30,267 nucleotides of DNA from Syntrophaceae bacterium UBA5744 (GTDB lineage: Bacteria; Desulfobacterota; Syntrophia; Syntrophales; UBA2192): contig DIFQ01000107.1 in assembly GCA_002419215.1 (NCBI GenBank), forward strand, positions 39,325 to 69,591, in the 5' to 3' direction. The translations under genes and the position numbers were made by a program. Below, piece by piece: positions 1-7,180 of this stretch (positions are counted from its first letter, which is position 1; every line of letters begins with the position of its first letter). The notes below the pieces were generated by a model. That model was given only the letters and a program-made list of their open reading frames with translations. It had not been told where the DNA came from and searched no databases.

Positions 1-52
1 TAGGGGCCGTTCCCCGAACGGCCCGACAAGCCCGATCGGGGATCGGGCCCTA
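1..52. repeat. Two adjacent GC-rich hairpins
   Basis: Two perfect inverted repeats lie side by side. One has arms at 5-12 and 16-23 (GGCCGTTC / GAACGGCC) and the other at 30-37 and 41-48 (GCCCGATC / GATCGGGC). The outer ends (TAGGG at 1-5, CCCTA at 48-52) are also complementary, so the block could fold into one branched structure. There is no T-tract, so it is not a typical terminator. It may be the edge of a dispersed intergenic repeat cut by the window. Confidence 0.5.
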
Positions 53-70
53 CGAGATTAAGGCTGTTTC

Positions 71-104
71 TTCCATCGATAACCCCGGACGAAGTCGGGG
101 TCTG
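71..104 (+). repeat. Dispersed repeat family A, copy 1
   Basis: The core CCATCGATAACCCCGGACGA is followed by AGTCGGGGTCTG. Near-identical copies occur at 3207-3248 (inverted) and 16894-16931 (direct), all between genes. Inside each copy, CCCCGGAC and GTCGGGG-type arms can pair. No function can be read from it; it behaves like a multi-copy intergenic element. Confidence 0.75.
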
Positions 105-213
105 TTGCTCGCAATGACGTTTGATTGGGCCCCGGGCTCACGATGACCATCTTGTTTTTTTCCTCGGGACCCTGGACCCTAAACCCTGGACCCTGTGCTT
201 CAAGGAGGTTGAG

Positions 214-1143
214 ATGATCCGATCGTTTGCCGACATGGACAGGATGGCTTCCGACAAGGGGCCGAAGAGGCTCGTCGTGCTGGCGCCCGAGGACGAGGAG
301 TTCATGATGGCCGTCAGGGAGAGCGCTGAAAAGGGCTACACCCGGCCCGTCCTCATCGGCGACCGGGAGAAGATGGAGCGGCTGGCCGACCAGGTCCATT
401 ACGACATCAGCTCGACGGAGAAGATCTACGAGAAGAGCCGCCAGGCCATCGCCGATCTCGGCATCTCCATGCTTTTCTCCGGCGAGGTGGACATCGCCGG
501 CAAGGGCCAGATCCCGACGGCCTACATCTACCGCGCCATCATCCGGGAAGAGTCGAAGGCCGGCAAGGGGAAGGTCGTCAGCGTCATATCCATGTGGGAC
601 ATCGAGGGCCTCGAGCACCTGACCTGCTTCACCGACACGGGCGTGAACATCACCCCCGACTACCGCGCCAAGGCGGAGATCGTGCGCAATGCCGTCTTCC
701 TCTTCCACCTGCTCGGCTACCCGAAGCCGAAGATCTGTGTGCTGTCCGGAAAGAGGGATATCAACGGCGACATCCCCTCCTACCAGGATTTCCTCCAGCT
801 GCAAAAGGCGGCCGCCTCGGGCGAACTCGGTGCCTGCGAGGTGATGGGGGCCACGTCCTTCATCGATGTCTTTTCCCCGGGGAAAACGTCCTTTGTCCTG
901 GCGGACACCCACATCGGCAGAACGGAGTTTCCCCACATCATGCTGGTCCCCAATCTCGCCACGGGCAACATCCTCGTCAAGCTCGACTTTGCCCTGAAGA
1001 ACGTCCGGCGGCGCTCCCTCGTGATGAGCTCCCGGGGGCCCGTCATCATCCCCTCGCGATCGGATTTCCGGGACTCCATTCTCGGCGAGATCGCGCTCGG
1101 GGTCACCGTGGCCGAGCAGATCAAGGGAGGGAAGGCATCATGA
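214..1143 (+). CDS. Phosphate acyl/butyryltransferase family protein, divergent paralogue
   Basis: This is a 309-residue protein of the phosphate acetyl/butyryltransferase family, whose members exchange CoA and phosphate on an acyl group in the cytoplasm. The family pattern is visible as a VLAPEDEEF start, PVLIGDREK near residue 45, the helix AEIVRNAVFLFHLLGYPKPKI, and LVPNLATGNILVKL in the C-terminal half. The ATG at 214 is chosen because AAGGAGG lies just upstream; the frame stays open further upstream but without a start signal. It overlaps the next gene by 4 nt and is followed by a second family member and butyrate kinase. It differs from canonical Ptb: the usual segment after the central helix (GPL.LD.A type) is replaced by VMGATSFIDVF. 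It may act on another acyl-CoA or form a hetero-oligomer with its partner; both are inference. Confidence 0.75.
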   Translation: MIRSFADMDRMASDKGPKRLVVLAPEDEEFMMAVRESAEKGYTRPVLIGDREKMERLADQVHYDISSTEKIYEKSRQAIADLGISMLFSGEVDIAGKGQIPTAYIYRAIIREESKAGKGKVVSVISMWDIEGLEHLTCFTDTGVNITPDYRAKAEIVRNAVFLFHLLGYPKPKICVLSGKRDINGDIPSYQDFLQLQKAAASGELGACEVMGATSFIDVFSPGKTSFVLADTHIGRTEFPHIMLVPNLATGNILVKLDFALKNVRRRSLVMSSRGPVIIPSRSDFRDSILGEIALGVTVAEQIKGGKAS

Positions 1144-2045
1144 TGACGAATTTCGACCAGATCCGCAAAGAGGCAAAGGCAAAGGGCAAAAAGAGAATCG
1201 TCATCGCCCCCGTCACGGCCGCAACGGATTTCTCCGTCCTCTCCGCCGCCATGGCGGAAGGCCTGGTCTTTCCCGTCCTCATCGGTGAAGGCAAGGCCGT
1301 CGCGTCGTGGGTCAGCCGGGAGAAGATCCAGGCGGCCCACGTCGAAATCATCGATGAGCCTGACAGCGCAAAGGCCCTCGCCCTGGCCATCGACATGCTG
1401 AAAAAAGACGCTGTGGAGATCCTCATGCGGGGTTCCATCGAACCGAAGCGCTTTTTCGAGACGGTCCTTGACAGGGAGAAGGGGCTGCTGAAGGAGCGGG
1501 TGGCAAGCCTCGTCTCCGTCTTCGACCCGAAGGGTGTTGACCAGGTGACCATGGCGTCGGACACCTACATCAACAGCTTCCCCTCGATTGCCGAGAAGGT
1601 CACCATCACGGAAAACGTCATCCGCCTGGCCCGCGTCCTGGGGTTCGGCTCCCCGAAGATCGCCGCCCTGTCGGCCATCGAGCAGGTCAACCCCGCCATC
1701 CCCTCCACGCTGGATGCGGCGATCCTCTCGAAGATGGCCGAGAGGGGGCAGTTCGGCGACGTCACCCTCGAGGGCCCCCTCGACATCGACTGCGCCGTGA
1801 GCCAGAGGGCCGCCTCGCGCAAGGGGGTGCACAGCGCCGTGACGGGGCACGGAGACATCTACCTGATGCCCAACGTCGAAGCGGGGTTCCTCATGGCCGA
1901 GCTCTCGGTCTTCATCGGCAAGACCCCCATGGCCTGCGCCCTCATGGGGACAAGCCACCCCGTCGTGCTGAACCTGCCCTTCGTGCCGGCGGAGAACCGG
2001 TTGACGGAAATCGAGCTTGCCGTTCTTTTAATCGGGAGGTTGTAG
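1140..2045 (+). CDS. ptb: Phosphate butyryltransferase-like protein
   Basis: This 301-residue protein is closer to classical phosphotransbutyrylase than its upstream neighbour. The expected reaction is butyryl-CoA + phosphate to butyryl-phosphate + CoA. Family features are PVLIGEGKA near residue 45, LMRGSIEP near 97, NVIRLARVLGF, EQVNPAIPSTLDAA, GPLDIDCAVS and MPNVEAGF. The start is ATG 1140, which overlaps the previous stop and has GGGAGGG seven bases upstream; ATG 1143 is an alternative. Only 2 nt separate it from butyrate kinase. The last 50 residues (TPMACALMGTSHPVV onward) look less conserved, so the exact acyl substrate is uncertain. Confidence 0.8.
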   Translation: MMTNFDQIRKEAKAKGKKRIVIAPVTAATDFSVLSAAMAEGLVFPVLIGEGKAVASWVSREKIQAAHVEIIDEPDSAKALALAIDMLKKDAVEILMRGSIEPKRFFETVLDREKGLLKERVASLVSVFDPKGVDQVTMASDTYINSFPSIAEKVTITENVIRLARVLGFGSPKIAALSAIEQVNPAIPSTLDAAILSKMAERGQFGDVTLEGPLDIDCAVSQRAASRKGVHSAVTGHGDIYLMPNVEAGFLMAELSVFIGKTPMACALMGTSHPVVLNLPFVPAENRLTEIELAVLLIGRL

Positions 2046-2047
2046 TC

Positions 2048-3124
2048 ATGGAAAAGACACGCCACATCCTGGCCATCAACGTCGGCTCAACGTCCACCAA
2101 GGTCGCCTTCTACCGGGACTCGGAGAGGCTCGTGCAGGAATCGATCGCCTACAGCGCCGCCGACCTTGCCCGCTGTGCAAGCCTCAAGGAGCAGATGCCG
2201 CTTCGCGAGGAGGGCCTCCGGAAATTCATCGAGAAAAACGCCATCGACATGGGCAAGGTCGATCTCGTCATCAGCCGCGGGGGACTGGGCCGGCCCGGCC
2301 CGGCCGGCGCCTACACCATCGACGAGGCCATGTGCGACGATCTCATGCAGGGTAAATACGGAAAGCACCCCTCGGCCCTGGGGCCGTCGATGGCCCTGGC
2401 TCTAGCGCGGAAACACCGCATGCCCGCCGTTGTAATCGACCCGCCGAGCACCGACGAGTTCCAACCCCTGGCGCGCGTGTCGGGGCTTCCCGAGATCGAA
2501 CGCAAGAGCGCCTTTCACGCCCTCAACCAGAAGGCCGCCGCGCGCAAGGCGGCAGGGCAGCTGAAGAAGCGATACGAGGAGATCAACCTCGTGGTGGCCC
2601 ACCTCGGCGGAGGGATCACGATCGGCGCCCACTGCAGGGGGAAGGTGATCGACTGCACGCACGGGCTCAACGAAGGGCCTTTCTCCCCGGAGAGGGCGGG
2701 GGCCCTGCCGACGCAGGACCTGGTCGATCTGGCCCAGTCCGGGCGCGTCAGCCCGAAGGATCTCGCGAGAAAGCTCGTCGGCCAGGGGGGCCTTGCGGCC
2801 TACCTCGGGACGACCAATGCCGTCGAAGTGGAGGAGGCCGTGAAAAAGGGCGATGCGAAGGCGGAGCTCATCTACCGGGCCATGGCCTACCAGATCGCCA
2901 AGGACATCGGCGCCATGGCGGCCGTCCTCCGGGGCGATATCGACGGCGTCGTCCTGACGGGGGGACTCGCCCATTCGGAGATGCTGACCGGGTGGGTCCG
3001 GCAACAGACGAAATTCATCTCGCCTGTTTTCATCTTCCCGGGGGAGGACGAGATGGAGGCCATGGCCGAGGGCTCGCTCCGGATCCTCCGGGGGGAGGAA
3101 ACCCCGCGCGAGTATCAGCCCTGA
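2048..3124 (+). CDS. buk: Butyrate kinase
   Basis: A 358-residue kinase of the acetokinase/butyrate kinase (ASKHA) family. It interconverts butyryl-phosphate + ADP and butyrate + ATP, completing the butyryl-CoA to butyrate route with the preceding phosphotransacylases. The N-terminal signature ILAINVGSTSTKV (Asn11, Lys18) and the second motif VAHLGGGITIGAH around residue 185 are clear, as is the C-terminal VVLTGGLAHSEML. Length matches butyrate kinases rather than the longer acetate kinases. GGGAGG lies nine bases before the ATG. In a fermentative or syntrophic anaerobe it would give substrate-level ATP, or run in reverse to activate butyrate or a branched acid. No terminator is evident; dispersed repeats follow. 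Confidence 0.9.
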   Translation: MEKTRHILAINVGSTSTKVAFYRDSERLVQESIAYSAADLARCASLKEQMPLREEGLRKFIEKNAIDMGKVDLVISRGGLGRPGPAGAYTIDEAMCDDLMQGKYGKHPSALGPSMALALARKHRMPAVVIDPPSTDEFQPLARVSGLPEIERKSAFHALNQKAAARKAAGQLKKRYEEINLVVAHLGGGITIGAHCRGKVIDCTHGLNEGPFSPERAGALPTQDLVDLAQSGRVSPKDLARKLVGQGGLAAYLGTTNAVEVEEAVKKGDAKAELIYRAMAYQIAKDIGAMAAVLRGDIDGVVLTGGLAHSEMLTGWVRQQTKFISPVFIFPGEDEMEAMAEGSLRILRGEETPREYQP

Positions 3125-3206
3125 GCTGCGGAGGTTGTTGCAGTTGGCGGTTTATTAAACGATCCCGTTGTGCTACACCTGCCTCACGCAGTCCATCCCG
3201 GGCCTC

Positions 3207-3248
3207 GGACCCCGACTTTGTCCGGGGTAATCGATGGAAGCAACAGCC
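3207..3248 (-). repeat. Dispersed repeat family A, copy 2 (inverted)
   Basis: The reverse complement reads GGCTGTTGCTTCCATCGATT followed by ACCCCGGACAAAGTCGGGGTCCG. It matches 61-104 with a few substitutions. It lies between buk and the flavoprotein gene. The orientation is opposite to the copies at 71 and 16894. Confidence 0.75.
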
Positions 3249-3261
3249 TCCTTGACCTGAG

Positions 3262-3306
3262 TTGTAAACCAGGTGCCCGGTCAATTTTGTAAACTATGTA
3301 CCCGGT
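3262..3306. repeat. Two 20-bp direct repeats, possible insertion-sequence end
   Basis: TTGTAAACCAGGTGCCCGGT at 3262-3281 is repeated as TTGTAAACTATGTACCCGGT at 3287-3306, 17 of 20 bases identical, with starts 25 bp apart. Closely spaced direct repeats of this size resemble the multiple terminal binding sites of IS21-type elements. No transposase gene is present, so this would be a solo end. The IS assignment is inference. Confidence 0.45.
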
Positions 3307-3320
3307 TTGTACCTGCGATC

Positions 3321-3420
3321 CCCCTCTCCCCTTCGTGGGAGAGGGCAGGGGTGAGGGGGCTTCGAGAGCATGCACCCTCCCCTCCATCCCCTCCCGTCGA
3401 GGGAGGGGAAGCAAGGGGAT
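3321..3420. repeat. GC-rich palindromic intergenic repeats (family B)
   Basis: A perfect hairpin CCCTCTCCC / GGGAGAGGG has arms at 3322-3330 and 3337-3345. It is followed at about 3383-3420 by CCCTCCCGTCGAGGGAGGGG. The second unit recurs in altered form at about 6366-6400 and 16964-17000 (GGGAGGGGATAAAGGGGA). These are multi-copy intergenic elements with no coding content. Together with the neighbouring repeats they fill the 335-bp gap between buk and the next gene. Confidence 0.6.
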
Positions 3421-3459
3421 TGTTTCTCGTGCGCAGGGAACGGGACTGCACGAACCTTC

Positions 3460-4062
3460 ATGGCCGCAAAAAAGATCATCGCAATCATCGGGAGCTACCG
3501 CAGGGACGGCATCATCGAACACGCCGCCGATGTGATCCTGCGGGCCGCGGCCGAAAAAGGGGCCGAGACGGAAAAGGTCCGTCTCATCGAGTCCCGCATC
3601 GAGTTCTGCCGGAACTGCCGCAAATGCACGCAGCAGGAAGGGCCGCAACGGGGAGCCTGCGTCCAGGCCGACGACATGGAGGAAATCCTGAACAAGATCG
3701 AGGCGGCCGACGGCCTCGTCCTGGCATCGCCCGTGAATTTCTTCGGCGTCACGGCGGTGACTCAGCGCTTTATCGAGCGGCTCGTGTGCTACGCCTGCTG
3801 GCCCTGGGGAAAGCCGGGGCCCGCCTTGCGGCTAAAGGACCGGGGCATCAGGGCCGTTCTCGTCACCTCGAGCGCCATGCCCGCCGCCCCGGGGCGGATC
3901 TTCACCCGGTCCCTGGGAGGGCTGAAGCGCGCCGCGCAGACCCTGGGCGCAAAACCGGCAGGCACCCTTTTCATCGGCAAGGCCGCCCTGCGCGAGAAAC
4001 AGGACCTGCCGCAGGCGATCCTGGACAAGGCGCGGAAACTGGGATACGAATTGGCGCGTTAA
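3460..4062 (+). CDS. Flavodoxin-like NAD(P)H/FMN reductase, iron-sulfur flavoprotein type
   Basis: This 200-residue protein has the flavodoxin-like fold of the NADPH-dependent FMN reductase family. The N-terminal strand and phosphate loop read IIAIIGSYRRDG, and LVLASPVNFFGVTAVTQRFIER around residues 87-108 is the FMN-contacting segment. Cys50, Cys53, Cys56 and Cys67 (CxxCxxC then C) resemble the cysteine cluster of iron-sulfur flavoproteins, so a 4Fe-4S centre is plausible. The start is ATG 3460; the frame is open upstream through repeat DNA, but nothing there looks like protein. There is no strong ribosome site. The metallo-hydrolase gene follows 24 bp downstream and is probably cotranscribed. 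The electron donor and substrate cannot be read from sequence. Confidence 0.75.
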   Translation: MAAKKIIAIIGSYRRDGIIEHAADVILRAAAEKGAETEKVRLIESRIEFCRNCRKCTQQEGPQRGACVQADDMEEILNKIEAADGLVLASPVNFFGVTAVTQRFIERLVCYACWPWGKPGPALRLKDRGIRAVLVTSSAMPAAPGRIFTRSLGGLKRAAQTLGAKPAGTLFIGKAALREKQDLPQAILDKARKLGYELAR

Positions 4063-4086
4063 CGATCCTGCCCGGGAGCCATTGAA

Positions 4087-5055
4087 TTGATCGACCGAAT
4101 CCTGCCCGACCTCTACCGGATCACCCTTCCCATGCCTTTCCGCCTCCGGCACGTGCATGTTTATGCCCTGCTGCACGAAGGCAGGGTGGCCCTTTTCGAC
4201 ACGGGCATGAACATCCCCGAGACGTACACGGTGCTCGACGAGGCGCTGGCGACCCTGGGGAAGACGACGAAGGACATCGACCGCATCTTCCTCACCCATT
4301 TCCACGCCGATCACTGCGGGATTGCCGGCAAAATCCAGGAGATCTCCGGCGCCGCGGTCCACCTGTCGGATGTCGACGAGAGTCGCCTGCAGCAAAACAA
4401 CCGGCTGGAGGAACTTGCCGGGCGGGCGAGGCAGTTCTTCCTGCCGCAGGGTCTCCCGCTGAAGGCCATGGACACGCTGGTCAAGCTGATGGCCGTCTTC
4501 CGGAAAGCCACAATCCCCTTCCGGGTGGGCAGTCCCCTGGTGCCCCGCGAAAGGATTACCCTGGGGGACAGGACCTTCGAGGTCATCCCCGCGCCCGGCC
4601 ACACGGCCGGACAGATGTGCTTCTATTTTCCCGACGAAGCCATCCTTCTTGCAGGCGATCACATCCTGCCCGACATCACGCCCAATCTCAGCCCCGATAT
4701 CTTTCGGCTCGAGTACCGGCCGCTCAAGAGCTTTCTCGAATCCCTGGGCGCCATCCGCGACCTGCCCGTCCGGAGGGTCTACCCCGCCCACGGGGACCCC
4801 TTCCCCGATCTGCCGAAGCGCGTCGACGAGATCCGCGAGCACCACGCCGAGCGGACGCAGCTGATCGTCGAGGCCCTGCAGGGGAAGGAAAAGACGGCCT
4901 TCGAGGTCTCAGGCATCATCTTCGGGGAGGACCTGCCGGAATTCGACCAGTTCCTGGCCCTCAACGAAACCTACGTCCACATCGTGGAGCTGATGGACAA
5001 AGGGTCCGTCACGGCCGGGGAACGGGACGGGCTCGTCCTCTACCGCACGATCTGA
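4087..5055 (+). CDS. MBL-fold metallo-hydrolase
   Basis: A 322-residue metallo-beta-lactamase-fold hydrolase. The dinuclear metal site is complete: His71, His73, Asp75 and His76 in THFHADHCG, His172 in PGHTAGQ, Asp191 in the AGDH motif, and His235 in YPAHGDP. The C-terminal 80 residues (RVDEIREHHAERTQLI onward) form a helical extension typical of the glyoxalase-II/RNase Z-like subgroup with a winged-helix-like tail. The start codon is TTG at 4087 with GGGAG upstream; no ATG occurs nearby in frame. No signal peptide is present, so it is cytoplasmic. The substrate (thioester, lactone or other) is unknown. Confidence 0.85.
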   Translation: MIDRILPDLYRITLPMPFRLRHVHVYALLHEGRVALFDTGMNIPETYTVLDEALATLGKTTKDIDRIFLTHFHADHCGIAGKIQEISGAAVHLSDVDESRLQQNNRLEELAGRARQFFLPQGLPLKAMDTLVKLMAVFRKATIPFRVGSPLVPRERITLGDRTFEVIPAPGHTAGQMCFYFPDEAILLAGDHILPDITPNLSPDIFRLEYRPLKSFLESLGAIRDLPVRRVYPAHGDPFPDLPKRVDEIREHHAERTQLIVEALQGKEKTAFEVSGIIFGEDLPEFDQFLALNETYVHIVELMDKGSVTAGERDGLVLYRTI

Positions 5056-5195
5056 GCCGCACCGCTTCTTATTCATTGATTTGGGTCCCGTACTAATGTA
5101 GAAATAGCAACTTCGCGACAAAGTCGAAGCGGCTGGAATCATCGGCTCAGACATCATCAACCCTGTCATTTTATTTAACCTTCCGGAGGAGCGAA

Positions 5196-5777
5196 ATGCG
5201 AACGACCCTGATCCTGTTTCTTGCTGTCCTGATGGCCGGCTGCGGCGCCGCCACGAACGTCCAGGTCATGAAACCCGTCAACGGCGAGATCCAATCCTTT
5301 CTCACGCCCGAATTGCAGAAAGGCCGCTGCTACAGCTTTCTGACGGCCGGGCGGGAAGGGGAGATGATTGCCCGGAAATCGAACATGCTCCTCAGTGAGT
5401 GCAACCTGACGGCAAAGGATGTGATCAACCGGCTGACATACCTGACCTACACGACCAAAGACACCTATATGGCCGAAAGCGGCGAGAACCATGTCATTTC
5501 GAAGCGGGTCATGGGAAACAAGGACATCGAGATCGAAACGAGATTTTTCTATGAAAAAGAAGGGGGCGTCCGGGGGATCCAGGCGCTGCTGAACGATTTC
5601 GTCGACAAGAATTACATCAAGGGCCATGAACCCGAATGGGTGGTGCGGGCCCTCTATCGGGAAGTGAAGCTGCAGGACGGGAAAATCGTCGTTGTCCGGG
5701 ATGGGATGACGCGAGAGGAATTCATGAAAGAGGACGAGATCCAGCACTACAAGATGCTCAACCGGATGCTGAAGTAG
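5196..5777 (+). CDS. Putative lipoprotein of unknown function
   Basis: A 193-residue protein with a lipoprotein signal: a short hydrophobic stretch ending in LMAGC, with Cys17 as the expected lipidated residue. The mature part is rich in charged residues and beta-type segments (YLTYTTKDTYM, IEIETRFFYEKEGG) and ends in a Lys/Glu-rich helix. I do not recognise a family. GGAGGAG before the ATG supports the start. The gene stands alone, with a 140-bp gap before it and a terminator just after. It is probably anchored in the inner leaflet of the outer membrane. Confidence 0.75.
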   Translation: MRTTLILFLAVLMAGCGAATNVQVMKPVNGEIQSFLTPELQKGRCYSFLTAGREGEMIARKSNMLLSECNLTAKDVINRLTYLTYTTKDTYMAESGENHVISKRVMGNKDIEIETRFFYEKEGGVRGIQALLNDFVDKNYIKGHEPEWVVRALYREVKLQDGKIVVVRDGMTREEFMKEDEIQHYKMLNRMLK

Positions 5778-5815
5778 AAAACGCAATCCTTCGAGATCCC
5801 ACACCCGTCAAAAAG

Positions 5816-5850
5816 AAGGCAGGGCCCGTTGCGGTCCTGCCTTTTCGTTT
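5816..5850. terminator. Bidirectional intrinsic terminator
   Basis: Arms AAGGCAGG(G) at 5816-5824 and TCCTGCCTT at 5835-5843 are followed by TTTTCGTTTTT on the plus strand and preceded by an A-rich run that becomes a T-tract on the minus strand. It lies between two convergent lipoprotein genes and can serve both. Confidence 0.85.
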
Positions 5851-5865
5851 TTCGGATCGTTTCGT

Positions 5866-6051
5866 TTACTCCGACTCCTTCTTCTCGCTCTTCTTTTCCC
5901 CGTCCTTCGTCACCGGGTTCTGGAGCGAGTACCCTGATTCCTTCGCCTTGTAGCCGCCGTAAGCGCCGGCCCCCGCCGCCGCGGCGTACCAGCAGCCCGT
6001 TACCGAGGTCAGGAAGAACAACACCAATGCACACCCGAGAAAGCGTTTCAT
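5866..6051 (-). CDS. Small glycine/alanine-rich lipoprotein
   Basis: A 61-residue lipoprotein with a signal ending in VTGC (Cys20). A short Ala/Gly/Tyr segment (YAAAAGAGAYGGYKAK) follows, then a highly charged Lys/Glu tail. GAGGAAAG precedes the ATG at good spacing. Small glycine-zipper-like lipoproteins of this type are common in Deltaproteobacteria, but the role is unknown. It converges with the previous lipoprotein gene on a shared terminator. Confidence 0.75.
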   Translation of the reverse strand: MKRFLGCALVLFFLTSVTGCWYAAAAGAGAYGGYKAKESGYSLQNPVTKDGEKKSEKKESE

Positions 6052-6660
6052 CTTTCCTCCTCTTGTTTCAAATCAAGGTAATCCACAAGTGTTATCGAAT
6101 GATACGCTGCGAACTTGAATTCGCCCGAGTGTAAAAATTGCCGGCGCGACACAGAGGTCGCAGTAAAAAATCATCAAAGGATTCAATGCTTTTATCCTGA
6201 GAATTCCCTGATGAATTTATGGAGGAAACTTTTCCATGCGACAGGGATGTCGCTACCCGACACCGCCTTAAAAATATTAGCCAGTAAAATCAATAAATTG
6301 CAATTTTCATTCCGCGGCACAGCCCGTGCTCTAAACGTTCTTCAACACAGTATCAAAGACACCCCGTCCTTGATGGGAGGGGATAAAGGGGAAGGAGAAG
6401 GATGGGCTTTTTTTCCACTTGCAGCCCGAACTACTATTTTGTCCTTTTTGTTGTTTGGTTGCATTCAGGCCAGAGTCTAAGGTTTTCTGCCGGCTGAAGT
6501 AAGGGATTCACCAATGGCGGTTAAATATCGGGATATGGAATATTGCAGGCATGCAGGGGAAGGTGACAGAAAGCAAGGAGGAAAATGCATGTGCCGATTC
6601 TTCCGGCGATCATCCAGAGGATATTTTCGCCCGGGATTCCCGTTCGGATACGACGGAAGT

Positions 6661-6834
6661 ATGAGTTTTAGAGGGGTAAGTATAAAAATAGTTAATATTG
6701 TTTTGTCGGTTGACAATGCTGTCATCGGTTTCGGCATGGCTGCTCGCAGTGCCGTAAATAAAACCGACAATCTTGTTTTTTCTGAAATACCAAATGATAA
6801 CAATTATTTGATCGTGATCAGGGATTGCGGTTAA
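6661..6834 (+). pseudogene. Possible TerC-family membrane protein remnant
   Basis: The frame from ATG 6661 encodes IVNIVLSVDNAVIGFGMAAR, which resembles the first transmembrane motif of TerC/YjbE proteins (a hydrophobic run, then (S/G)xDNAV and a small-residue helix ending in AxR). The resemblance stops after about 35 residues. The following residues (NKTDNLVFSEIPNDNN) are polar and the frame ends at 6834, where a full-length TerC protein would have over 150 more residues. The upstream part of the same frame back to 6514 does not look like protein. I read it as a fragment left after rearrangement; a chance match cannot be excluded. Confidence 0.4.
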
Positions 6835-6843
6835 TGGCCCCAG

Positions 6844-6860
6844 TGTAAAATAGTTTTACA
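6844..6860. promoter_or_regulatory. Perfect palindrome, operator-like
   Basis: TGTAAAA-TAG-TTTTACA is a perfect 7-bp inverted repeat with a 3-bp centre. The size and AT content are typical of a dimeric repressor or activator site. No promoter could be firmly placed beside it, and the nearest downstream gene starts 320 bp away. Confidence 0.35.
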
Positions 6861-7027
6861 TTTTCCGATGCCGGGGAAAAGGTTCATTTCGGAGGAAATT
6901 CAGTCAGATCAAGGTCTTTTAATTTACGGCACGGGCATTGCCTTTGAATTGTACTTGGTACTGGACCTTGAATTTCTTTTAAACTGGACCAATCACCAAT
7001 AACGAGATCAGCTCAACTTCTGCCTGC

Positions 7028-7050
7028 AGAACGGGTTAAAGACCCGTTCT
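7028..7050. repeat. Perfect 9-bp inverted repeat
   Basis: AGAACGGGT (7028-7036) and ACCCGTTCT (7042-7050) flank a 5-base loop, TAAAG. There is no T-tract on either strand, so it is not an ordinary terminator. It lies about 130 bp before the FKBP gene and could form a leader hairpin in its transcript if transcription begins upstream. Confidence 0.5.
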
Positions 7051-7180
7051 GATCCGACATTGATTAATACATCGGCCATAAGCTGGCTTGATCAATGGGT
7101 CGGTCCATCTTTACCAAAGATGGTTGTGTCACAGCGAAAGTAATTGCCGAGAGGCAAGAAGGAAAGGGAGGCGTGAAGAA

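Larger units (their letters stand above)
6052..7180. other. Gene-poor, AT-richer intergenic stretch
   Basis: This stretch of about 1.1 kb has no convincing intact gene. It is visibly richer in A+T than its neighbours, especially 6660-6960. It holds one family B repeat fragment at about 6366-6400, a possible TerC remnant at 6661-6834 and two palindromes (6844-6860 and 7028-7050). Open frames inside it have atypical composition, no ribosome site, and pass straight through repeat DNA. It looks like decayed or acquired DNA. Confidence 0.6.

Noticed and set aside
121..213. N-terminal extension of the first phosphotransacylase
   Set aside because: The translated extension comes partly from short tandem repeats (ACCCTGGACCCT twice at 169-194), and a strong ribosome site sits just before ATG 214.
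3321..3420. Clustered short palindromes that might suggest a CRISPR array
   Set aside because: Units differ in sequence and length, with no regular spacing and no unique spacers.
5106..5130. Hairpin-like CTTCGCGACAAAGTCGAAG before the lipoprotein gene
   Set aside because: The arms pair only with a bulge, and there is no T-tract or nearby promoter signal.
6115..6480. 121-codon open frame with a start like a lipid kinase (NLWRKLFHATG)
   Set aside because: The resemblance covers about a dozen residues, there is no ribosome site, and the frame runs through a family B repeat.
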